This document shows, one piece after another, positions 1 through 6,486 of a DNA stretch of 9,900 bases. Both the position numbers and the translations under genes were made by a program. The stretch is from Cryomorphaceae bacterium (GTDB lineage Bacteria; Bacteroidota; Bacteroidia; Flavobacteriales; Schleiferiaceae): assembly GCA_003507115.1 (NCBI GenBank), contig DNWN01000109.1:15771-25670 (forward strand), given 5' to 3'. The notes under the pieces are model-generated. The model was not told the origin of the DNA and searched no databases. It was given only the letters and a program-made list of their open reading frames with translations. Within the stretch, counting starts at the first letter, position 1; each line of letters begins with the position of its first letter.

Positions 1-148
1 ATGATGTCGATTGCACCGTCGTCGAAGTCACTTGGGATACCGGGTATTCCATTTGGTAGCTGAAACAGGGCGTAGATGGGTTCTCGTGTGCCGTCATAGT
101 TAGAGAAAGCATACAAATAGCTAGCGAAGGGAGAGAGAATCTTTTCAT
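1..148 (-). CDS. uncertain 5' part of a minus-strand gene, possibly secreted protein
   Basis: I do not recognise this gene. Reading leftward from an ATG at 148-146, an open frame runs off the window edge (49 codons). Its first 20 residues look like a signal peptide: MKR, then a hydrophobic stretch ending in TMTA. A TACCTTGG sequence (minus strand, 173-166), one mismatch from TAnnTTTG, sits at a suitable distance upstream. However, the neighbouring minus-strand frame (codons phased at 182, 179 and so on) is also open to the edge and is more protein-like. It is rich in RNY codons and reads LFQLPNGIPGIPSDFDDG near the edge. It has no ATG; a GTG at 164-162 is its only nearby plausible start. Either frame could be real, or a frameshift could join the signal peptide to the second frame. 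That some minus-strand coding exists here is likely; the start and product are not settled. Confidence 0.35.
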   Translation of the reverse strand, partial: MKRFSLPSLAICMLSLTMTAHENPSTPCFSYQMEYPVSQVTSTTVQSTS

Positions 149-179
149 AATCGTTAGAGTTCACCCCAAGGTAATGGTT

Positions 180-187
180 TAATTTTG
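180..187 (+). promoter_or_regulatory. TAnnTTTG -7 box upstream of the acyltransferase gene
   Basis: TAATTTTG matches the Bacteroidota -7 consensus exactly. It ends only 7 bases before the ATG at 195, so the transcript would be leaderless or nearly so. I see no good -33 TTTG at the right distance, which limits confidence. Confidence 0.4.
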
Positions 188-194
188 CCCCGCC

Positions 195-974
195 ATGCCA
201 CGAACATCTACCCGTCCCACCCCATGGTGGAGGTACCCCGTCATCGCGATGGGCATTCTCTACCACCTCTGGTACTTTGCCTTGATGTTGCTGAGCATTG
301 TAGGGCTATTCGCGCCCTTATTTCGGCATTCTCGCCGCGTCGAGTCCTTCCCTCGGTTCTACCGCTATGCGCGCTTGTGGGCGGCCTGGATTCTCAATGG
401 TATGGGTCTATTTCGCAAAGTGACTTATGAAACGCGGGTGCCTTGGGACCGCCCTTACATTGTGGTGGCCAACCATTCTAGCGAAGTGGACGTCATGATG
501 TGCTACCGCATAGTCAAATCCCCCACGGTCTTCATCGGCAAGGCAGAACTAGCCAAAATTCCCCTCTTCGGCTTCTTCTTCCGTCGCTCGAGCATTCCCG
601 TGGACCGAAATAGCCTGTCAAGCAAGCGCCAAGTCATGGAGAAAGCGGCGCGGCGCTTGGAGCGCGGTTCGGGCCTCTGCATCTACCCCGAAGGCGGCAT
701 TCCTAAGGACCCCTCCGTGGTTCTCGCCCCCTTCAAAAATGGGGCATTCAAACTCGCCATAGAAAGTGGGACGCCCATCCTACCTATCACCTTTGCGAAC
801 AACCGGCTGTATTTCCCAGACTTCTTTCAGGGTGGGGGACCGGGCCTCTTGCGAGCGCATGTGCACGCTCCCATTGATGTGACAGGCATGACCCTAGCAG
901 ACCAAGATGCACTCAGCGAGCGAGTGTATGCCTTACTTTTGGGACAATTAAAGGCCTTTGGCCGAGCCGTATGA
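195..974 (+). CDS. PlsC-like 1-acyl-glycerol-3-phosphate acyltransferase family protein
   Basis: This is a lysophosphatidic-acid-acyltransferase-like membrane enzyme (259 residues), expected to transfer an acyl chain to a glycerolipid at the inner membrane in phospholipid synthesis. A hydrophobic segment lies at about residues 16-42. The acyltransferase blocks follow in order: NHSSEVD at 93-99, giving the HX4D catalytic pair His94/Asp99; block II at about 116-138, ending IPVDR; YPEGG at 164-168; and LPIT at 196-199. Block III reads YPEGGIPK where classic PlsC has FPEGTR, so the residues that usually contact the acceptor phosphate differ and the acyl acceptor is less certain. The start at 195 precedes a tryptophan-rich N-terminus; Met19 (ATG at 249) is an alternative but would cut into the hydrophobic segment. 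The stop overlaps the gatC start by 4 bases (ATGA), which implies translational coupling. Family is secure; exact substrate is inferred. Confidence 0.9.
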   Translation: MPRTSTRPTPWWRYPVIAMGILYHLWYFALMLLSIVGLFAPLFRHSRRVESFPRFYRYARLWAAWILNGMGLFRKVTYETRVPWDRPYIVVANHSSEVDVMMCYRIVKSPTVFIGKAELAKIPLFGFFFRRSSIPVDRNSLSSKRQVMEKAARRLERGSGLCIYPEGGIPKDPSVVLAPFKNGAFKLAIESGTPILPITFANNRLYFPDFFQGGGPGLLRAHVHAPIDVTGMTLADQDALSERVYALLLGQLKAFGRAV

Positions 975-1261
975 ACATTACCTCCGAAGACGTCCAAAAA
1001 CTCGCCCACCTGTCGCGCCTCGAACTCGAGGGGGACAAGGCGGAGGCGATGAAGCAGGATTTGACCAAGATCTTGGGTTTTGTGGCGGCCATTGAGCGCT
1101 TAGACCTCGAGGGGGTCGAGCCCTTGGTCTACATGACCGACCGCGAAAATGTCCTTCGTGAAGACGCTCCCGAACCTCCCTTGACCCACGCCGAAGCCAT
1201 GAAAAATGGCCCCGGAGCTGACTCGGACTACTTCCGTGTGCCTCGCGTCGTCGAGAAATAG
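971..1261 (+). CDS. gatC: aspartyl/glutamyl-tRNA amidotransferase subunit C
   Basis: This is the small subunit of the GatCAB amidotransferase, which converts Glu-tRNA(Gln) and/or Asp-tRNA(Asn) to Gln-tRNA(Gln) and Asn-tRNA(Asn) in the cytoplasm; GatC bridges and stabilises GatA and GatB. The 96-residue length is normal. Family hallmarks are visible: KLAHLSRLEL near residues 10-19, the helix DLTKILGFVAAIERLDLEGV at about 30-49 followed by EPL, NVLREDAP at about 60-67, and the C-terminal FRVPRVVEK that wraps GatA. It begins inside the stop of the acyltransferase gene (ATGA), so the two are almost certainly cotranscribed. gatA and gatB are not in the window, which is common because gat genes are often scattered. 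There is no functional link to the acyltransferase beyond shared expression. Confidence 0.95.
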   Translation: MNITSEDVQKLAHLSRLELEGDKAEAMKQDLTKILGFVAAIERLDLEGVEPLVYMTDRENVLREDAPEPPLTHAEAMKNGPGADSDYFRVPRVVEK

Positions 1262-1370
1262 TTATTCGAGTAGACTTTCGCTCGATTTGCCGGAATCAGC
1301 CGCTAGCTTCCAGGGGTTCCATTCCTTGTATTTAACGTACCTTCAAGCAAACAACTAAGACCCCCTCCCC

Positions 1371-2357
1371 ATGTTTTCTTCGCTCATTACCCTTTCATTT
1401 GTCGCCCTCCTGGTTATTTTTCTTTTGGCCAAAGGCATTCGAATTGTCAAACAATCTGAAACCATGATCGTTGAGCGTTTGGGCAGGTACCACCGCACCC
1501 TCGAATCGGGAATCAACATCATTATCCCGGTCATTGACAAGCCTCGACAAATCCAATGGCGTTACAGCGAAACGGGGTTTAATGGTGATACCATTCCCGT
1601 CTTCCGGATGCAAGACCGCATTGATATGCGCGAAAACGTGTATGACTTTCCCAAACAGAACGTCATCACCAAAGACAACGTCGTCACGGAAATCAATGCC
1701 TTGATCTATTTCCAAATCATGGACCCCATCAAGGCCGTCTACGAGATTGGCAACCTCCCCAACGCCATTGAAAAGTTGACCCAGACCACTCTCCGTAACG
1801 TGGTCGGCGAATTGGATTTGGATGAGTCGCTCTCGAGCCGTGATACCATTAACATGAAGCTGCGGTCCATCTTGGATGATGCCACGAACAAATGGGGCGT
1901 GAAAGTCAACCGGGTCGAACTTCAAGACATCAATCCTCCTCAGGGCATCAAAGATGCCATGGAAAAGCAAATGCGCGCGGAGCGCGACCGCCGAGCGACC
2001 ATTTTGGAGGCAGAAGGAGAAAAGCGTAGTCAAATTTTGACCGCGGAGGGCCAGCGCGAATCCGATATTCAGCGTGCGGAAGGTCAAAAAGCGGCCGCCA
2101 TCCTGGAGGCAGAAGGTATCGCCCAAGCACGAATCCGCGTCGCCGAAGCCGAAGCCGAGGCGATCCGCCGAATTTCGGAGTCCATCAAGGATTTTTCGGG
2201 CGACCCCGTCCAATACTTGATTGCCCAGAAATACTTGGAAACTTTGCAGGAGATGACCTCAGGCAAGGACAACAAAACGGTATACCTGCCCTACGAAGCC
2301 ACGGGCGTTCTGTCTTCCTTAGGCGGCATCAAGGAGTTGTTGAGCGGCGGCAAATAA
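1371..2357 (+). CDS. SPFH/Band 7 membrane protein, QmcA/paraslipin (stomatin-like) type
   Basis: This is a stomatin/prohibitin-superfamily membrane scaffold of 328 residues, close in size to E. coli QmcA. One N-terminal membrane segment lies at about residues 4-20. The SPFH domain follows: VKQSETMIVERLGRYHRTL at 26-44, GINIIIPVID at 47-56, VITKDNVVTEINALIYFQI at 98-116, and LRNVVGELDLDE at 141-152. A charged helical region follows, containing four consecutive 11-residue repeats at 211-254 (ILEAEG, ILTAEG, IQRAEG, ILEAEG), expected to form the long coiled coil of the oligomeric cage. The C-terminus is short and Gly-rich. Such proteins form large rings in the membrane and commonly work with NfeD partners; an NfeD gene lies one gene downstream. 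The ATG at 1371 follows a C-rich stretch with no Shine-Dalgarno sequence. Family is secure; the cellular client is unknown. Confidence 0.92.
   Translation: MFSSLITLSFVALLVIFLLAKGIRIVKQSETMIVERLGRYHRTLESGINIIIPVIDKPRQIQWRYSETGFNGDTIPVFRMQDRIDMRENVYDFPKQNVITKDNVVTEINALIYFQIMDPIKAVYEIGNLPNAIEKLTQTTLRNVVGELDLDESLSSRDTINMKLRSILDDATNKWGVKVNRVELQDINPPQGIKDAMEKQMRAERDRRATILEAEGEKRSQILTAEGQRESDIQRAEGQKAAAILEAEGIAQARIRVAEAEAEAIRRISESIKDFSGDPVQYLIAQKYLETLQEMTSGKDNKTVYLPYEATGVLSSLGGIKELLSGGK
2001..2132 (+). repeat. four tandem 33-bp coding repeats (hendecad coiled coil)
   Basis: Four consecutive, diverged 33-bp units encode an 11-residue repeat with the core I(L/Q)xAEG within the SPFH gene (residues 211-221, 222-232, 233-243, 244-254). 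The period of 11 matches a right-handed hendecad coiled coil, common in SPFH proteins. Similarity is at protein level more than DNA level, so this is an old repeat under selection and not a recent slippage tract. Confidence 0.75.
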
Positions 2358-2385
2358 ACGCAGAACCATTTTTGCTGGCTGCGTT
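2357..2385 (+). terminator. hairpin after the SPFH gene, possible weak terminator or processing stem
   Basis: AACGCAG (2357-2363) pairs perfectly with CTGCGTT (2379-2385), and an inner CCA/TGG can extend the stem after a 2-base bulge. It begins at the last base of the stop codon. No T-tract follows, so it is a poor intrinsic terminator. It may attenuate read-through into the MFS gene or stabilise the 3' end. Confidence 0.35.
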
Positions 2386-2436
2386 CTATGGATGCGGCTA
2401 TTTTCCGACCTTTGAGGGCTCCATACCCCTGACCCC

Positions 2437-3678
2437 TTGAAAAATCGCCAAGCCGCAGTCGGCTTCATCTTCATCACCTTGCTCTTGGATGTTATTGGGC
2501 TAGGTATTATCATTCCGGTCATTCCCTCCTTAATTCAAGAGTTGACCGGGGGAGACATGTCTGAAGCCGCTCGCTATGGCGGTTGGTTGATCGGATCCTA
2601 CGCTTTGGTCCAATTTCTTTGTGCCCCCTTTGTGGGCGCTCTCAGTGACCGGTTTGGTCGACGTCCCGTGCTCCTGCTCTCCCTGCTGGGCTTCGGCTTA
2701 GATTACCTGGTTCTGGCCATCGCGCCTTCCATCGCCTGGCTCTTTGTCGCTCGCGTCATCGCTGGGTTTTTTGGCGCCTCCTTCACCACGGGAGCGGCCT
2801 ATATCGCCGACGTTTCGACCCCCGATAAACGGGCTCAAAATTTTGGCCTCATCGGGGCGGCATTTGGCCTTGGCTTTATCATCGGCCCCGTAACAGGAGG
2901 CTTGCTGGGCGAACTCGGCGCGCGTGTACCCTTTTATGCCGCCGCGGCGCTCACCTTGCTCAATTTTCTCTACGGCTACTTCATTCTGCCCGAGTCGCTA
3001 CCCGAATCCAATCGAAGAGCCTTCGAATGGAAACGTGCCAACCCTCTGGGCACCTTGCTAGCCTTGAAGCGCTATCCCGCTGTGGCGAGCTTGATTGGCT
3101 CCCTCACCTTTATCTACATCGCTTCCCACGCCGTTCAAGGCACTTGGTCGTACTTCTCCATGGAAAAATTTGGATGGTCCGAATCTATGGTGGGCTACAG
3201 TCTGGGTATGGTGGGCGTCATGAGCGCTCTCGTGCAAGGGCTCCTCATCCGCAAAATCATTCCCTGGTTGGGCTCCTTCAAGGCCTTGGTCTTTGGCATT
3301 GCGCTCAATTTTATCGGGCTCATCCTCTTTTCCATCGCATCATCCGGCTGGATGCTCTTCGTCTTTGTCATTCCCTACACCTTGGGAGGTATTGCCGGTC
3401 CGGCGCTACAAGGCATCCTCTCCAACCAAGTGCCTGCCAATGAGCAAGGCCAGTTGCAAGGCGCCCTCACTTCGATGATGTCGGCCACCGGCATTGTCGG
3501 TCCTCTCGTGATGACCAGTATTTTTTCCTACTACACCCATGCGGAGTCTGAGATGTACTTCCCCGGCGCACCTTTTGTAGCGGGAGCCATCCTGGTTGCC
3601 ATCGCGCTGGGGCTAATCGTGCGTAAAGGAGAAGTAGGGACTTTAGGCACCGCGGCAGAGAATTCCTCCGTATCTTAA
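2437..3678 (+). CDS. TCR/Tet-type MFS transporter (DHA1-like efflux family)
   Basis: This is a 413-residue proton-coupled inner-membrane transporter of the tetracycline-resistance-like branch of the major facilitator superfamily; its real substrate cannot be read from sequence. Seen: TM1 with Asp19 in [12 protein letters not shown] (12-23); motif [12 protein letters not shown] at 67-77 between TM2 and TM3; motif [10 protein letters not shown] at 106-114; motif [14 protein letters not shown] at 146-158; then ILPESLPES before the central loop and a second hydrophobic half. The start is TTG at 2437. The frame upstream is closed by TGA at 2413-2415 with no ATG between, and the next internal Met (residue 41) would delete TM1, so TTG is the only sensible start. 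A near-consensus GACCTTTG box (2407-2414) could serve as its own promoter. It ends 4 bases before the nfeD-like gene, so those two are cotranscribed. Nothing marks it as an acquired resistance gene. Confidence 0.88.
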   Translation: MKNRQAAVGFIFITLLLDVIGLGIIIPVIPSLIQELTGGDMSEAARYGGWLIGSYALVQFLCAPFVGALSDRFGRRPVLLLSLLGFGLDYLVLAIAPSIAWLFVARVIAGFFGASFTTGAAYIADVSTPDKRAQNFGLIGAAFGLGFIIGPVTGGLLGELGARVPFYAAAALTLLNFLYGYFILPESLPESNRRAFEWKRANPLGTLLALKRYPAVASLIGSLTFIYIASHAVQGTWSYFSMEKFGWSESMVGYSLGMVGVMSALVQGLLIRKIIPWLGSFKALVFGIALNFIGLILFSIASSGWMLFVFVIPYTLGGIAGPALQGILSNQVPANEQGQLQGALTSMMSATGIVGPLVMTSIFSYYTHAESEMYFPGAPFVAGAILVAIALGLIVRKGEVGTLGTAAENSSVS

Positions 3679-3682
3679 GCCT

Positions 3683-4117
3683 ATGCTTGAATCGCTCTCT
3701 CCTGCCACCCTTTGGTTTATTGCTGGCATCGTCCTGATTATTTTAGAAATGTTTACGCCCGGATTTTTCCTGGCCAGTCTCTCTGTAGGCACGTTCCTCG
3801 CCGCTTTCATCGCATGGGCGGGCGGGAATGACATCATGCAACTCATTGGATTCATTGCGGGGGGTTCCGTCTCTCTTGTGGCACTCCGCCCCCTCTTTAA
3901 ACGCTATTTTGACGCCAATGGGGCCTCCACCAATGCGGACGCTCTCGTGGGCAAGGTCGCTCGCGTGACGGTTGGCGCTTCGGCAGGTGACGCGGCGTCC
4001 GTCAAAATTGACGGAGATATATGGACCGTCGATTGTTCCGAAGACCTCGAGGTGGGCGATAAAGTGGAAGTCATTGCGCGAGACAGTATTGTCCTCCACG
4101 TCAAGCGACTAGGCTAA
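3683..4117 (+). CDS. NfeD-like membrane protein (short form)
   Basis: This is a 144-residue NfeD-family protein of the short type without the N-terminal ClpP-like protease domain. Three hydrophobic segments lie at about residues 9-24, 29-47 and 52-68, with the family's TPGFFLAS turn at 25-32. A soluble C-terminal OB-fold spans about 86-142: ALVGKVARV, then the strand VKIDGDIWTVDC, then LEVGDKVEVIARDSIVLHV. NfeD proteins are membrane partners of SPFH proteins, and the soluble OB domain is thought to mediate that contact. Here the SPFH gene lies just upstream but is separated by the MFS gene, which ends 4 bases before this start. Functional pairing with the SPFH protein is inferred from family knowledge and proximity. 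Confidence 0.88.
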   Translation: MLESLSPATLWFIAGIVLIILEMFTPGFFLASLSVGTFLAAFIAWAGGNDIMQLIGFIAGGSVSLVALRPLFKRYFDANGASTNADALVGKVARVTVGASAGDAASVKIDGDIWTVDCSEDLEVGDKVEVIARDSIVLHVKRLG

Positions 4118-4136
4118 TTTCCCATGCGCTGGCCCT

Positions 4137-4161
4137 TAAATTTTTCATTTTCAAAAATTTA
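4137..4161 (+). other. A/T-only hairpin between the nfeD-like and cold-shock genes
   Basis: TAAATTTTT (4137-4145) and AAAAATTTA (4153-4161) form a perfect 9-bp stem with a 7-base loop. With no G-C pair it is a weak terminator at best. It may instead be an A/T-rich promoter-upstream element for the cold-shock gene. The rest of the 106-base gap shows only the possible promoter given separately. Confidence 0.3.
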
Positions 4162-4194
4162 TTGACTGAGTTTGACGGAAATACCCTTCCTTTG
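4162..4194 (+). promoter_or_regulatory. possible promoter of the cold-shock gene
   Basis: TTG at 4162-4164 and TTCCTTTG at 4187-4194 (one mismatch to TAnnTTTG) are 22 bases apart, a usable Bacteroidota -33/-7 arrangement. It predicts a leader of roughly 25 bases, much shorter than the long leader of E. coli cspA. Confidence 0.35.
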
Positions 4195-4223
4195 CCAACT
4201 ATTTATCTCTGATTTCCCAAAAA

Positions 4224-4415
4224 ATGAAAAACGGAACCGTTAAGTTCTTCGATGCCACCAAAGGGTTCGGCTTTATCAAGGACAACGAAGGTGAGGGCGA
4301 CTACTTCGTCCACATCACAGGAACACTCGAACCCATTGCCGATGGCGATGAAGTTGAGTTTGAATTGAAAGAAGGCAAGCGTGGCTTGCAGGCTACGAGC
4401 GTACGCAAGCTCTAA
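4224..4415 (+). CDS. CspA-family cold-shock protein
   Basis: This is a single cold-shock domain of 63 residues, a small OB-fold that binds single-stranded RNA and DNA and acts as an RNA chaperone in the cytoplasm. RNP1 is KGFGFIK at 13-19 and RNP2 is DYFVHI at 26-31, with the aromatic residues that stack on bases present. The start MKNGTVKFFDATKGFGFI and the end GLQATSVRKL are typical of the family. The slightly short length is usual for Bacteroidota copies. It sits alone between an A/T-rich upstream region and a strong terminator, so it is probably a single-gene transcript. Whether it is cold-induced cannot be told from the sequence; many such genes are constitutive. Confidence 0.95.
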   Translation: MKNGTVKFFDATKGFGFIKDNEGEGDYFVHITGTLEPIADGDEVEFELKEGKRGLQATSVRKL

Positions 4416-4441
4416 TTACCTATTTCGAGTTCAAAAAGACA

Positions 4442-4473
4442 AAGGGCGGCCCAGTGGGTCGCCCTTATTTTTT
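4442..4473. terminator. strong intrinsic terminator shared by convergent genes
   Basis: AAGGGCGGCCC (4442-4452), loop AGT, then GGGTCGCCCTT (4456-4466) form an 11-bp stem with one G-T wobble, followed by ATTTTTT (T-run 4468-4473). It ends the cold-shock transcript. Read on the minus strand, the same stem follows the stop of the sugar transporter gene and is followed by TGTCTTTTTG, so it probably works in both directions. The T-run overlaps the minus-strand TAA (4474-4472). Confidence 0.85.
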
Positions 4474-5779
4474 AGTGGCTATCGGGGCTATCCACCCGCA
4501 GGGCTAAGAACCCGGCAAAGAGCATTAAGCCACCACCCAGGGCGACGGCAAGAAGTTGGTCGTTTCCGAGCACGTTCTGCATGATCCAACCGAAGCCGAG
4601 CGCGGCAATGATTTCGGGCAGAACAATAAAGAAATTAAAAATGCCCATGTACATGCCGACTTTGTCCTTGGGGAGAGATCCTGCAAACATGGCATAGGGC
4701 ATGGATAGGATAGACGCCCAGGCAATGCCCACTCCCGTCATGGAGAGGAAGAGCATGTTGGGGTTTTCAATCCAACTCAAACTGAACAATCCCAAGGCCC
4801 CTGCCGCCAAGCACAAAAAGTGGGTGCGCTGATTGCCGAACTTAACCGCTAAGGATCCAATTCCAAAGGCAAAGAGGAAGGTGATCAAGTTGTAGTAGGA
4901 CAAGGTTAAGCCCGCAAATTCGACGCCTTGGGCGTACTCTGGCGTATTGGGTGCCGCGTGAAAGATGTCTTCGGCCACGGCCGGGGAATAGTAAAACCAC
5001 ATCAGAAATAATCCAGGCCAGGTAAAGAACTGCACTAGGGCGACTTGGCGCATCACTTTAGGCATGTGGCGGATGGACCCAAAGATTTCATAGAACATAT
5101 CCCGGATGGAGGCTTTCGCTTGAAGTGCTTTAAATGCGGCCATGTCCGCGGGGGGGTAGGGCTTGGTGGTAAAGACCGTGTACAGCACCGCAAAAAGCAA
5201 AACGACCGCGCCCGCATAGAAGCTGTACACCACCGACGTCGGGATGCCCGTGTAGCCGACCGGATCGCTTACATGAAACCAGTTGCTCATCATCCAAGGC
5301 AAGGCCGAAGCGATGACGGAGCCGACCCCAATCATAAAGCTTTGGAAGGTGAAGCCTCGGCTGTGCTGTTCCTCTGGGAGCATATCTACCACAAAGGCCC
5401 GGAAGGGCTCCATGGAGATGTTGATGGACGCATCCAAGACCCACAGCAAGCCCGCAGCCATCCACAAAGTAGAACTTTGGGGCATGAAAAACAGCGCCAT
5501 CGAAGCGAGCAGGGCCCCCACCAAGAAATAGGGGCGGCGGCGGCCGAGCGGCGTCCAGGTGCGGTCCGACCAATATCCAATAATGGGCTGAACCAACAGA
5601 CCGGTCATGGGGGCCGCGAGCCAGAGCATGGGAATTTTATCGGCTTCCGCTCCGAGGGATTTGTAAATGGGACTCATGTTGGCCATTTGGAGGGACCAGC
5701 CAAACTGGATCCCCAAAAAGCCAAAACTCATGTTCCAAATTTGCCAGAAATTCAATCTGGGCTTCGTCGAGGTGGTCAT
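4472..5779 (-). CDS. SLC45-like MFS sugar transporter (sugar:H+ symporter type)
   Basis: This is a 435-residue inner-membrane transporter of the MFS branch related to SLC45 and plant sucrose carriers, which in Bacteroidota is usually found in maltose/glucan clusters and is expected to import a disaccharide or glucose with protons. Seen: an N-terminal NFWQIWNMSFGFLGIQFGWS (10-29) leading into TM1; the signature loop GYWSDRTWTPLGRRRP at 68-83, which has the GRRRP of the sucrose/SLC45 group in place of the DRFGRRP of drug exporters; DASINISMEPFRAFVVDMLP at 116-135, matching the conserved TM4 Arg/Asp region; and hydrophobic segments throughout the second half. It starts 11 bases after the stop of the Nudix regulator gene on the same strand, so the two form an operon. 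The glycolytic and pgmB operon is divergent. Substrate (maltose favoured) is inferred from context. Confidence 0.88.
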   Translation of the reverse strand: MTTSTKPRLNFWQIWNMSFGFLGIQFGWSLQMANMSPIYKSLGAEADKIPMLWLAAPMTGLLVQPIIGYWSDRTWTPLGRRRPYFLVGALLASMALFFMPQSSTLWMAAGLLWVLDASINISMEPFRAFVVDMLPEEQHSRGFTFQSFMIGVGSVIASALPWMMSNWFHVSDPVGYTGIPTSVVYSFYAGAVVLLFAVLYTVFTTKPYPPADMAAFKALQAKASIRDMFYEIFGSIRHMPKVMRQVALVQFFTWPGLFLMWFYYSPAVAEDIFHAAPNTPEYAQGVEFAGLTLSYYNLITFLFAFGIGSLAVKFGNQRTHFLCLAAGALGLFSLSWIENPNMLFLSMTGVGIAWASILSMPYAMFAGSLPKDKVGMYMGIFNFFIVLPEIIAALGFGWIMQNVLGNDQLLAVALGGGLMLFAGFLALRVDSPDSH

Positions 5780-5790
5780 CGGTTCAAGGA

Positions 5791-6477
5791 TCAGAAGCCG
5801 GTTCGGCGCTTATTCCAAGTATACAGTCGCGCTGGCTTATGAAGCACCCCTGTCTGCTTTTCTTCCAGTGGCAAGACCCACTCATCATTGAGGGCCTTTT
5901 TTCGAAAGTTGCGTTTATCGAAGGAAGAATTTAAGATGGCCTCATGAAGCGCCTGCATCTGGGTCAGCGTAAATTTTTCTGGCAGGAGCTCGTGGCCCAC
6001 GCGCAGTTCGGATAGTTCACGTCGCAAGACTTGTAGCGCCGCTTGGACAATCTCGCTGTGGTCAAAGGCCAACTCCGGAATGCTGTTGATGTCATGCCAA
6101 AAAACTCGGGCAGCAAAGCTGGACGCCGAGGGGTTGAAGTCTTCCATTTTTACCAAAGCGTAGTATGCAATGGTTATGACCCGCGCTTGGGGGTCGCTTC
6201 GGTTGCTCTGAAGCCAAGGTAAATCCTTGATATTCTTGACGCGGTTGGGATCCCCAAAAGCGCCACTTTGCTTCAGATACAGGCCGGAAAGGCTGGTCAA
6301 CTCTTTGAGCACGCGTGCGGCAGCTTGGTCGAGATTTTCGTCTTCTTCCAAGTGGTCACCGGGTAGTGCAAAGCGCCGGAGCTGGCCGACGTCTTTTTGC
6401 TCAATGAGGAGGACATTTAAGCTCTGGCCATCAAAGCCAAAGACTACGCAGTCAACGGAGATATTCGGATTAATCAT
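5791..6477 (-). CDS. NrtR-family Nudix-related transcriptional regulator
   Basis: This is a 228-residue regulator with an N-terminal Nudix fold (about 5-155) and a C-terminal winged-helix domain (about 160-220). Family hallmarks are the start INPNISVDCVVFGFDG and the end LLPEKFTLTQMQALHEAIL (164-182), DKRNFRKKAL (187-196) and TGVLHKPARLYTW (209-221). The Nudix box at 41-63 is degenerate: the box Gly is Asp41, and the REUXEEXGU core reads RVLKELTSL (55-63), so two of its three Glu residues are Val56 and Leu60. Hydrolase activity is therefore probably lost and the pocket is likely to sense a ligand, as in the arabinose regulator AraR of Bacteroides. The ATG at 6477 is preferred; an in-frame TTG at 6489 would add four residues but falls inside the likely -7 box. 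It precedes the sugar transporter gene by 11 bases. Likely targets are both divergent operons and itself. Confidence 0.9.
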   Translation of the reverse strand: MINPNISVDCVVFGFDGQSLNVLLIEQKDVGQLRRFALPGDHLEEDENLDQAAARVLKELTSLSGLYLKQSGAFGDPNRVKNIKDLPWLQSNRSDPQARVITIAYYALVKMEDFNPSASSFAARVFWHDINSIPELAFDHSEIVQAALQVLRRELSELRVGHELLPEKFTLTQMQALHEAILNSSFDKRNFRKKALNDEWVLPLEEKQTGVLHKPARLYTWNKRRTGF

Positions 6478-6486
6478 AGGGTTAGA

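Noticed and set aside
1262..1370. Promoter or terminator between gatC and the SPFH gene
   Set aside because: Only a 5-bp TCGAG/CTCGA stem and one-mismatch -7 boxes (such as TCGATTTG at 1283-1290) with no suitably spaced -33 were seen; too weak to list.
1395..2213. Long open frame (272 codons) on the minus strand across the SPFH gene
   Set aside because: It is antisense to a clearly recognised gene, reads as a mirror of SPFH codons with no recognisable domain, and has no promoter or start context.
2437..3678. Acquired tetracycline-resistance gene
   Set aside because: Motifs place it in the TCR/Tet branch, but there are no mobile-element remains, no repeats, and base use resembles its neighbours; the branch contains many housekeeping exporters of unknown substrate.
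4137..4161. CRISPR-like or inverted-repeat mobile element end
   Set aside because: It is a single A/T-only stem with no matching partner elsewhere in the window and no target-site duplication.
5045..5842. Long open frame (265 codons) on the plus strand across the transporter and the end of the Nudix gene
   Set aside because: It is rich in His, Gly and Arg as expected of an antisense shadow, crosses the 11-base intergenic gap, and shows no motif.
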